64,000 bases of DNA from positions 124,001 through 188,000 of the forward strand of contig JAPDRN010000044.1 in NCBI GenBank assembly GCA_030247855.1, read 5' to 3'. The notes beneath the pieces were generated by a model. It saw only the letters and a list, made by a program, of their open reading frames with translations, ran no database searches and was not told where the DNA came from. Below, in pieces: positions 10,721 through 19,615 of the stretch (position 1 is its first letter; every line of letters starts with the position of its first letter). This stretch comes from Knufia peltigerae (Eukaryota; Ascomycota; Eurotiomycetes; Chaetothyriales; Trichomeriaceae). The position numbers were made by a program, and so were the translations under genes.

Positions 10721-11242
10721 GCTGGAGAATGTCTACAGTACGAGTAAAGAGACAATAATAAAATTGCTAAGCAGATTTCTACTGTGGGTTGTTACGATAG
10801 CAGTCGCATCTCACCCCACAGCTATTGCTTTATAGTATATTCTGAGGCGGGATTCTGAAAAAGGGTTCCCCGGTTCCCCAGTTCCTCCTAGTAAGCGTGG
10901 ATATCCCCGTCCCACGTCCTTTGGGTCTGGGGTCAGGTCATGACCCGTGGCGTGCGAGTCATCAACCTTATTCCACATGTGTCTGGATGTATAACTGACA
11001 CCTCTGGGAGCTAAGCGCGGAAGGGAACCTGGTTCGGGGAGACAAGTGGTTCTCTGTTCCTCCTAAGTGTTTCCTGAGATTAGGAAATACCACAATATCC
11101 TGTATAGTAAACATCCCGGCGTACCAGGAAGCATTTTAGTTTCTAGCATATTAGTATCTACATGAAGAGCATTATACCAGTGAGGCATCAGACTTGGTTT
11201 GGTTCATGAAACAGTGTATTCGAGTCATAGCCTCTCTCGACT
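10721..11242. other. Promoter region of the TRI12-type pump
   Basis: There is no gene in these 520 bases. A minus-strand TATAAA lies at 10829-10834, about 110 bp upstream of the pump ATG. Just beyond it are tandem GGTTCCCC copies, described separately. The right end contains the terminator of the ABM gene. Confidence 0.45.
10864..10879. repeat. Tandem GGTTCCCC octamers in the pump promoter
   Basis: Two perfect copies of GGTTCCCC abut at 10864-10871 and 10872-10879. A third, inverted GGGAACC lies at 11023-11029, next to a GGTTC on the other side. A 10-mer GTTCCTCCTA also occurs twice, at 10881 and 11056. The pair sits 30 bp upstream of the TATA box of the minus-strand pump gene. It could be an operator, but no factor is known to me for it. 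Confidence 0.4.
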
Positions 11243-11990
11243 CTATATCACACTCTTCAATGGCGAACGGCTATTATCAAACACTACGTGATAATATTCT
11301 CTGTACCCTTGATGACCCTGCCGCAGAATGGATCGTCTCTCTTCCCAATGCTTCGTTTCATGATACGCGTGGTGCTCCTCAACCGTGTTCCAACCCACCC
11401 AAGCAATGAAACATCTATTGTGCCCATCTATCGGCTCGACAATGTATCCTCCTGCGACACCCATGCAGCCTTTCACATTAGGTACGATTGTTGCCCATAA
11501 TTGCCATGCATAGTCCCATCGCCTATCGGTGTCAACGTAGATTGCAGTCCCTGTAAATGGTGCTCCTTTCCCCAGTGATTCGCAACTAGGCGTATACTCG
11601 ACCAAGAAAGCGTGCCGTATGACAAGTTCGCCTTTAATTATTGGCTCAAACGTGTTCTTCAAGCTCACGTAGTCTGGGGAAGCCAGGAAGTCATAGTGCT
11701 GGTGAAGCCTCTCTCTTACTGTGTTTTCCAGTTGTTAACCTGATGGTGCCAGTGAACATTTTTGAGGGCATACCAATATGAAGATGTAGTATTTCTGAAT
11801 TTTCTAGCCCACTCCCCCAGTATACCCGACATACATCTGAGCGTTTCTCCAGAGCATCAACAGCCCGTTTAAAGACAAGGCCGTCGTCGGAGCCATCGTT
11901 AACTGAGGCCCCAGATCGTAGTTGGAGTATTATCATTTGTGTACACGCCGTGGGGAAAGGTCCTGATGATGAGGCCATGTGCATCTCCAT
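11243..11990 (-). CDS. Tandem ABM-domain (dimeric alpha+beta barrel) protein
   Basis: The exons on the minus strand are 11990-11774 and 11718-11243, encoding 230 residues. The join restores the stretch RERLHQHYDFLASPDYVSL, typical of the antibiotic-biosynthesis-monooxygenase (ABM) fold. A second half carries WVGWNTVEEHHAYHET, so two ABM repeats are fused in one chain (about 10-105 and 125-215), which would make the barrel within one polypeptide. Family members include cofactor-free quinone-forming monooxygenases and other proteins of unknown role. Lying 450 bases from, and divergent to, the homogentisate-dioxygenase-like gene, it may act on the same aromatic substrate. That is inference. Confidence 0.72.
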
Positions 11991-12441
11991 CTTGTACAGA
12001 GCGCTACTAGTTCAGTGTGCTGGTGAATGTGGTCTGATACTTATGAAGGCTCCTGAGACCTTTCAGTGCTTTGAGAGATATCTGTGTGCTTGATTATTCT
12101 GGCGAAATCTCGTAAGAGGTTTTGTTCAACGGCCCATTAGCGTGTTGAACTCCAACAGCATAAAGTCATGTCAGCCAGTAAGATCCATGCATGCCGCCTG
12201 ACTCACGAGCTCTTGACATCGCCTGGCCCCCAGAAGAACCACCCCGCCCACCCTCTTCAATGTCATGGTGCACAAGCATGCTGACTCGGGGTGTTAAAGA
12301 GCCTAGCGGCGTGACTTCTATGCGGAGATGTGAGCATATGTACTTACTTTGTGAAAAGGTCTGGTAGAACTCCAGAAGACTATCTCGTCTAGCTTCATCT
12401 CTACTCAGTTCAGTCTACTCTTTGATGTTTGTGCCTTGAGA
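11991..12441. other. Divergent promoter region, ABM gene / homogentisate-dioxygenase-like gene
   Basis: This 451-base stretch lies between two opposite start codons. No open frame with a recognisable domain is present. It would serve both genes, so joint control is likely. Confidence 0.5.
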
Positions 12442-13890
12442 ATGCCTGTGACTACATTCAAAGTAGTTGAGAAGTACGAATATCTCGAAGGCTTTGGGAA
12501 CCATCAACAGTGAGTACTTCCCACTGGACCAGTGACATTTTGTAGACTTCTAGTTTGAGCTGTTAAGGATTGACCGCCGTAGTGGCTAACGTGTCTACTC
12601 CCTAGGTCTGAGGCATTTGCGGGGGCAAGTCCAATTGCCTGCAGCAATCCCCAAAGGCCACCACTCGGGCTATTGACAGAACGAATATCAGGGGCCGCTT
12701 TCACAGCGCCTAGATCTCACTGTTTGCAGACATGGCTGTACCGGGCGACCTCTTCTCGCGAACACAGCGGCTTCAGACCCTACGGCCCTGAGTCCAGTAG
12801 CACAAGTGGTGGCAAATCACACCTCACTCCAGATGCACACCGATGGATGTCATTTCCTGTCCAACAGGGTCAAGACTGGACAGACGCTCGTGTCCTCGCA
12901 CACTCGGGGGACGCTTCAATGAAGACTGGTCTAAAGATCTATATTTTCGCAATTACCAAGGACATGAAAAATGCCCAAGCATTCTCATCCCTTGACGGGG
13001 ATATGTTGATCATCCCACAACAAGGTGCTTTGGACATACAGACGGAACTTGGGAATCTTCTAGTCCGACAAAATGAAATCGCCGTCATCCCCCGTGGCAT
13101 CAGACACCGAGTGACATTGCCAACTGGTCAAGCACGAGGTTACATCTGCGAACTTTTCCAGGGACACTTCCGACTCCCTGAACTCGGTCCGATTGGTACA
13201 TGCTCATTAGCCAACGTCCGCGACTTTCAAGTACCTGTTGCCGCGTTTGACGGGACACTCCAAGACGGAAGAGCTTGTGGGAACAATCGGGAGTGGCAAG
13301 TAGTATCCAGACTGGATGGACACCTCTTCAGTTGTACTCAAAACCATACTCCGTTTGACGTGGCAGCATGGAATGGCACATATTATCCGTATAAATACGA
13401 TCTTGCTCGCTTTTGCGTGCTCGGCAGCGCTCTCTACGACCACCCGGATCCTAGTTTGTTCACTGTTTTGACGGCCCCATCGTATCGAGAGCCAGGAACT
13501 GGAGTGGTCGACTTTGCTATCATTCCTCCCCGGTGGAACGTGATGGAAAATACATATTGGCTGCCATATTATCATCGCAACACCATGACTGAAGTATCAG
13601 GCCCCATTATTTATAACCAGGACGAATGTTGTGTGTGGAACAAAGGTCTAGAGTTCCAGCCATACGCTGCGACAGTGGCCTCTGCGATGGCCTGTCATGG
13701 CGCTCCTGAGGATGCACACAAAAAAGCAGAAGAGCAAACGACAGCGCCCAAAAAGGTCAGCACGGAAGGTTTCACCGTATTTCTTCTCGAGACAGAATGT
13801 CCCTTGCGCGTGGCCGACTGGGCAATACAACAATTTGAAACCAATGGTGTGGCTACTGCGACCGTCCATGGAACCAAATCGAATCTTTAG
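12442..13890 (+). CDS. Homogentisate 1,2-dioxygenase-like enzyme (divergent)
   Basis: The exons are 12442-12509 and 12606-13890, encoding 450 residues, close to the roughly 445 of HmgA/HGD. The N terminus has the family start YEYLEGFGNHQ...SEAFAGASP. The non-haem iron ligands are kept: His346 and Glu352 in PYYHRNTMTE, and His387 in CHGAPED. The second-shell or base histidine is also kept (His302 in DHPDPS). Canonical enzymes open homogentisate to maleylacetoacetate in tyrosine and phenylacetate breakdown. Here the segment before the last ligand is changed: canonical enzymes have a glycine-rich loop and TPHGPD. Changes also occur around NVMENTYW. This fits a paralogue with an altered substrate. 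No fumarylacetoacetase or maleylacetoacetate isomerase lies nearby, although these normally sit beside hmgA in fungi. Confidence 0.88.
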
Positions 13891-14421
13891 CTTAGTACAT
13901 GGCAAAAGATGAGGTGTTTGGGGTTTAAAGATATATTGTAGGCCATTGGCTGATTGACCAGTATATTGGCCACCCTGAAGTAATGAATGAATCACCTACC
14001 TCCAGCCTGATCATAAAATCTCTTCAATCTAAGGCCTCATGAGTCCTGTGTAGACAAGAAGCATGCCCAAAGCCCTTCGCAGTGATCATCTGCACTTAGA
14101 ATATCCTAGGACCGTTTGTGTACTTTAGATGGTTTCTGCTTGGACGCTACCTAGATAGAGTAAACTATTTCTCCAACGCTTGTTGCCCTTAAGTGGTATG
14201 GGCCCGCCACTGGAACGACATCGGAAGAGGTTGCACCCCGTGGGGTAAGGAGAAGGGACTCAGGGAGGTTGACAATCAGCCGAGGCCCCCGTTGATAAAA
14301 CTTGCAACCCCCGCCGTATAGGACCGTGGCTTTTCCTCCACAGATCTTTCCTAAACCTCGGAGATTGAGCTACATAAGAAAGACTTGTTGACTATTTCAT
14401 GAGAAGCTCGTCACATCAGCT
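13891..14421. other. Intergenic stretch upstream of the bZIP gene
   Basis: These 530 bases between two plus-strand genes hold no supported gene. They should contain the dioxygenase terminator and the bZIP promoter. I see no clear repeat. Confidence 0.45.
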
Positions 14422-16061
14422 ATGCTGTCTCAGGCTCCCACGGAATCGTCTCACGACACTGCACAATGCAAGCGAAATAGAAAGCGTGAAATGGATCGGA
14501 TCTCTCAGCAAAGAAAGCGGAAGAGGGACCGGGAAAACATGCTAAAGATGGAGGAGCGTCTACGGTCTCTGCAGAAAGAAGGCCAGAACCCACTCCTTGC
14601 ACAACTGATGAAACTTGCCGATGAAAACGAAGAGAGAAACATCAGGCACCGGAAAAGGCTGCAGCAGATCAAGGGACTAATCCAGGCGGATCTCGCGGAT
14701 TTAGGCCATCGTGACAGCACAGCCGTGGCGGCAGGCCACAACGACACCCTTCAACCGCAATGTTCCACCACAGATGCCTCATCACACAGCGAACCAGACA
14801 GTCTGGATCACATGCTTGGTGAATGCACCGGAGAAACGATGATTCTTCCCTGCAATGATGATCTGAACATTGGTGGTCAAGCCCCCTCAATCGACGACTG
14901 TGGAGGGATTGCTCCCGAGGCCGACACGCTGCTATGGGACCAAGACGCACACACAATTGGGTCCGATCATCTCGACGAACTGATCATTGTACCAGGGCAG
15001 GATCCGTGCCAGAGTGGTCGGTCAAGGAAGCTATGGGACGAAGTCGAGCAGCTTCTCTCCCGAGCGCAACCAACTGGTGGAGGCGCGAGCGCAGACAACG
15101 AAGAAGTTGATATGCACATTATCATCAACGCCGTCTCCCGGGGCTGGTCGCAGTTCTCCCAAGTGGCCAATGTCGACACGCGGTGGAGCTGCCTTCGGAA
15201 TCTTGATGAGAGATATTTCTCTCGTGGTTACGGTCAAGTTGAACGCCTGGCTGTCTTGACCATTGCCAGTCAGCTTCTTGATGGGAAGGTAAAGGATCTT
15301 TCCCTGTGCCTCAAGTATCGTGAATTTCTTTTTAACGGTGTCTTCTGGAGCAGAAGGTGAAAAGCAGTGCAGCATCGAAACTTCTCCCCCAGTTCATCAA
15401 ACCGAGGTGAGACACACGCCATCATCAGCCGCCCTCTACCGACCTTCAATCTTCACACGTACACATGCTAACACAATAATGTCGAATAGGCCCTCTCAAG
15501 AGGCCATTCCTCACTCACCCATTGCTGATTTCTACGTCTGGTATGTGCAATTGAACTATTTCCTGCCGAACCAACTCGATATGTTTTTCGTTAAAGGGCA
15601 CAGCCCTCATAGTTGCTTACTAATCTGTGACAAGGCCCGGTTTCCGCGAACGACTCACCGTGTGTCCACAATATTCCAACGACACTTTTCTACACGCCAT
15701 GTACTTCATGTTCCAGTTTCGATGGCCGTACAGTCTGAAGGCTACATATAATGTCGACCCACAAACCGGACTATCTCACTTCTCTCCCCAGTTCCTTGAA
15801 CATCTTGGAGACCTACGGTGCTGGACTATGAATTCCGATTTCTTGATTCAATACCCAGATTTCCGAGGAGATATTCCAATCTTCAATGCCGGTCCCTCCA
15901 ATCTCGGCCTCCTCAACAGCAGTATTTCATATCCCGATTGGTATAATTTTGACAGTGCAGAGGAAGAGAAATCCCATATCCATGGGAGCAACCTCCAGCT
16001 GGCTACCCTTGTGGGCTATGAGACCGATTCTAATCCCAATGCGTTTCATTTTCGGAACTGA
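14422..16061 (+). CDS. bZIP-like transcription factor with DUF3425 domain
   Basis: The exons are 14422-15288, 15354-15406, 15490-15540 and 15635-16061, encoding 465 residues. A basic region near residues 16-36 (RKREMDRISQQRKRKRDR) leads into a short leucine/charged coiled coil. This is the divergent basic motif of the fungal DUF3425 bZIP group, where the usual Asn is replaced. The C-terminal half fits DUF3425: IPHSPIADFYVW, RERLTVCPQY and DLRCWTMNSDF appear in order once three small introns are removed. An acidic, Ser/Thr-rich middle (about 100-200) could be an activation region. The gene sits between the dioxygenase-like and SnoaL-like genes and could control them. Intron 1 (15289-15353) has a weak TTTAAC branch site and is the least certain join. 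Confidence 0.82.
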
Positions 16062-16171
16062 AGGTCTACAAAAGGCTCTCATGGTAAATACCTTTAGCTA
16101 CGAATCTTGAGTCCGCCGTTCGCGCAGCTCGGATCCCCACTGACCAGTTATCTCCCCGGTCGCATTCGCTG

Positions 16172-16588
16172 TCAAATGCGAGGTGGCTGTGGCGCAGTCT
16201 TTTTGAACTCCGCTTGCTGAGCAGTGTCGATATACTCGTCGATCCGCGTGATCTGGCCATTTTCAACTTTACAAAACAAAGCGGCCGGCAACCGAAGCTC
16301 TTCGCCATCAAACTTCCGCGTACCTTGCAAGACATGCTGCTGGCAAAAGCCGCCAGGATACACTACGATGCGACGGTCCGAATACTTGACATTGCCGATC
16401 CGCTGCACCATCCCACCAAGGACCCGTCTAGTGAACTCCCGATCAACAACGATTTCGTCGTAGTTGTGCCAAATCTCGCAGGTGGGAGCCATGGTGTTAT
16501 ACACTGTGTCGATATCGGCATTTTCTATGGCATTGAAGAATCTGTTGGCCACCTCCCGAATGGCACTCTCTTCATTTGCTGAGACCAT
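16172..16588 (-). CDS. SnoaL/NTF2-like small protein
   Basis: A single exon encodes 138 residues. The cone-shaped NTF2-like fold is suggested by a long N-terminal helix, IREVANRFFNAIENADIDTV, followed by MAPTCEIWHNYDEI and a C-terminal strand ITRIDEYIDT. This is the pattern of SnoaL-like polyketide cyclases and ketosteroid-isomerase-like proteins. The catalytic role, if any, cannot be read from sequence. The gene is convergent with the bZIP gene (110 bases between stops). Small NTF2-like proteins often sit in fungal metabolite clusters as cyclases, dehydratases or isomerases, so a role in the neighbouring pathway is plausible. Confidence 0.75.
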   Translation of the reverse strand: MVSANEESAIREVANRFFNAIENADIDTVYNTMAPTCEIWHNYDEIVVDREFTRRVLGGMVQRIGNVKYSDRRIVVYPGGFCQQHVLQGTRKFDGEELRLPAALFCKVENGQITRIDEYIDTAQQAEFKKTAPQPPRI

Positions 16589-17179
16589 GTTCGAGTGAGA
16601 GTAGCGTTATTTGATGTCTGTTGATTTGTGCAAGTTGCTACAAGGCACTGCAAGATGGCAGTGTTTCTGGATTACGTGTAGAGGCGGCGGGAGCGAAAGA
16701 GAGCGAGAGGGCGAGAGATAGGGAGAGCGAACCGTGCACCCTGGATTCTGTCCAAGATCCCTTGCTGTATACAGTACATGTAGGAATACGTCTAAAGTAG
16801 CTAGGTTATAAGCCTAAATACTGGGACAACTGAGCAATGCCAAGGTTCTACTTGACAGAGAAGGCTCTGAGTCAGTCGAGTTTTAGCGGGACTTGTCAAG
16901 GACAAGGTCAAGAAGGACTGATTAATAGAGCGAGGTCGACGGCACAGTCTCGGTGGAGTTTCTCTAGCACACAAATCTGCCATTCTCTATAGGTTGTCAT
17001 ATAAGTGTGTCTTATTGACTACGAGGAGTATTGGCTGAGGACTACCTTGAGGCATTCCTAAGGAAGACCGGCTCGCTCTTTTCCCCTGCTTTGCAGTACC
17101 TTGTAGCACATGGTCATCGCAGAACTGAGCACTAACATCCGCCATGGCATATTTCGAGCATGAGTCGCAGTTCTCCAGG
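16589..17179. other. Intergenic stretch with a purine-rich tract
   Basis: These 590 bases lie between the SnoaL-like start and the sugar-transporter stop. They hold no supported gene. A GA-rich tract at 16681-16730 lies about 95-140 bp upstream of the SnoaL-like ATG. Confidence 0.45.
16681..16730. repeat. GA-rich low-complexity tract
   Basis: Fifty bases consist almost wholly of G and A, with repeated GAGAG and GAGCGA units. On the coding strand of the SnoaL-like gene this is a polypyrimidine stretch, a common fungal promoter feature. A chance low-complexity tract is equally possible. Confidence 0.5.
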
Positions 17180-18903
17180 TCATAGGGCCTCGGTATGAAC
17201 ACTAAACTCCGCCTTCGCGGTTTCGCTCATATCCTTGATAGCGATTTCCTTGGCTCTCTCAGAGGAAACACAATGATAGGTCTTGAACTGCCTTCGCGGG
17301 ACTTTATTGACAAACATCTCATCAATCTCTTCGAGGCTTCGATCTTTAGTCTCAGGGATGAGGAAGAAGAAGAAGACTTGAGCCCGTCAGCTGTCTTTAT
17401 ATCTGAGGCAGCTTGAAGGAAACTTACCAAATGCAATGGCGTTTGAACCAGCCCAGATATATCCATACTTTGCGCCCCAGTTTAAATCATCGGCATTCAG
17501 GAAGAACGGTGTGCAATACGAAATGAGCCCTAGGATATTGTTAACCTATTATTCAGACAGTTTCCCCGAAAAGTGAAACACACAGTTGAAAAAGTAATTG
17601 ATGCCTGTTCCGAGACCGACGCTGAAGACTCTCAGCCGAGAGCTAACAAGTTCGCCGGCGATCGGCCATGTGATGGTTCCCGTGAAGCCATTGTAGAAGA
17701 AGTTGAACATTAGTGCAAATCCAACGAGTGCTTTCCCTGCGTCCTTGGATTTGCCGGCGATACTTAGCAGTCCAATTGCCAACATGCAGATGCAGCAACC
17801 ACCAGCGCCAATGAGCAGCATGGGACGTCGTCCGAATACTTTGTGCATCAGAAACATGCCGCACAAGGCACCGAAGAGGCCCATACAGTTCTGGATGATC
17901 GTGGTCTGGAAGGGGTTCTTTATGCCTGCCATCTGATAGAAGAATGTTCCGTATGAAATGGTGAACCACACTCCGGAGGCAGCGTGTGAGGCAATAGCAC
18001 CGGCAGAGAGGATAGTTCGCCTTAGGTCAGTGCCCTTGAAAATGTCCAGAACCGAAGTTGTGGAAGCCAGCTCCTTTTCTTGTTCGATACCTCGTTGCAT
18101 CTCAATGAATTCCTCGTCGAGCAGTTCTGGTGACAGTGAAGTTCCACGTAGTTGCTGCAGTGCTTTTCGGGCCTCGGCCGTCTTATTGTGGAGAAGGAGC
18201 CAGCGCGGTGACTCCGGGACAAAGATCATGAAGATACTCAGCAAGAATGGAATCGCGAACAGTGAAGCAAGAGGGATCTGGTAGGAATGTTTGTTCAGCA
18301 GGTTCTTGCTGTAATTGTCTGCAACCGCACCGAGGATGCTACCGGTGTTCACCCAGAAGCCGAAGAAGGATGCGAGAATAGCTCGGTGGTGTGCTGGAGC
18401 TACTTCCACGGTATACGTATTCGAAAAGAGAATGAAGAAACCATTTCCAAGACCGAGAAGGATTCGGCCAGCGTATAGCCCGGCCAGACTATCAACGCCG
18501 ACTTGGACACCGCACGCAACCATCGAGACCGCTGCGGCGACCCATATTGCCGGCCGGCGTCCAAACTTGTGCGCAAACGGCCCAGCGAGGATCACTCCAA
18601 GGATTGTGCCGACATTAAGGAAGCTGGAGATCAGCTGCTGGGGCTTGGTATGGATATTCCAGCCACTCTTGACTTTAGGGTCCTTGTAACCATATACCTC
18701 GAGAAAGCCGATCATTGCTTGGAACCCTGCAACAGCAGCCGTGTCTATGCGGTGTCAGATGATGAGATGAAGAGGTGATATATGCTGAGTATGGTGTAAT
18801 ACTTACCAAAGCCATACTGGCAATTGGCCATTGACACAGCACAGCAGATCAGGAGACATTTCCAGTTGCTCAACAGGTGGTTATTTCTACCCTCACTGAT
18901 CAT
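17180..18903 (-). CDS. MFS sugar transporter (fungal hexose/lactose-permease type)
   Basis: The exons on the minus strand are 18903-18807, 18744-17584, 17529-17428 and 17376-17180, encoding 518 residues with 12 expected membrane segments. Sugar-porter marks are YGFDTAAVAGFQ in the first segment, GRR in loop 2-3, PESPRWLL after segment 6, NYFFNWLISY across intron 2, and PETKDRSLEEID after segment 12. Each intron junction regenerates the family sequence. The substrate could be a hexose, a disaccharide or a sugar acid such as quinate. It is divergent from the LeuC-LeuD-like gene across 712 bases, which suggests shared control. Confidence 0.9.
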
Positions 18904-19615
18904 GGTGTTTTGTGATAGAGCGAGTCGACTAAATCTTGTGGGAGATGACTGGCCAGCTTTGAGGACTATCACTACGGCTTATGTACCCCAGGATCTGGCC
19001 CGGCCTGCAGCTACGTAGTACAACCCTTCCATGCTCATGGTAACTCGGTACAAGATGGACGTGGGACTGCTACGATGTTGAACGTGGTAAGGGCCGGGCG
19101 TCGGAGAGTGGCCGGCCGCTTGAATTCCGTCAATCACGAGGCTCGCTTTAGCCTACAGTATGGAAGCCTTGTCCCTCGCGACGACAAACTTCAAAGCCCT
19201 AACCATGTATTCCGTACTCAGATGCCGGAGAATAGTTGTAGTCTCTACCGAGCTCAGCGCGGGGCTCTTTGCTAATTCTTCGAACACACTACCAACCCGC
19301 TTCATTCAGAAACCAGAAAAGCCGAATGCTCTTCCACATGAACCCACCCTTCATTTGATCTTACTCTGAAGCCTCTCGGCAGTTCAGTTTCTAGACTTCC
19401 TCCACCGGCACAAGCCCTGGCTAAAATTAGTTGAGGTACGCGAAAGATTCGCTTCCTCTCGCTTCAGTTGAGGGATAACGCGAACACAGACACGGCCATA
19501 TTCCGGAATAGCGCGCACCTTAAAACGGCTCTGTGCCTCTTGTGAGAGACTTTGGATGTGATGTTAGAAAGGATCTCAACCGTGTAGTCCAAGCACTTGC
19601 CGGTCTCTTTCTTCT
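18904..19615. other. Divergent promoter region, sugar transporter / dehydratase-like gene
   Basis: This 712-base stretch lies between two opposite ATGs. No protein with a recognisable domain is encoded. I see no strong repeat. Confidence 0.45.
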
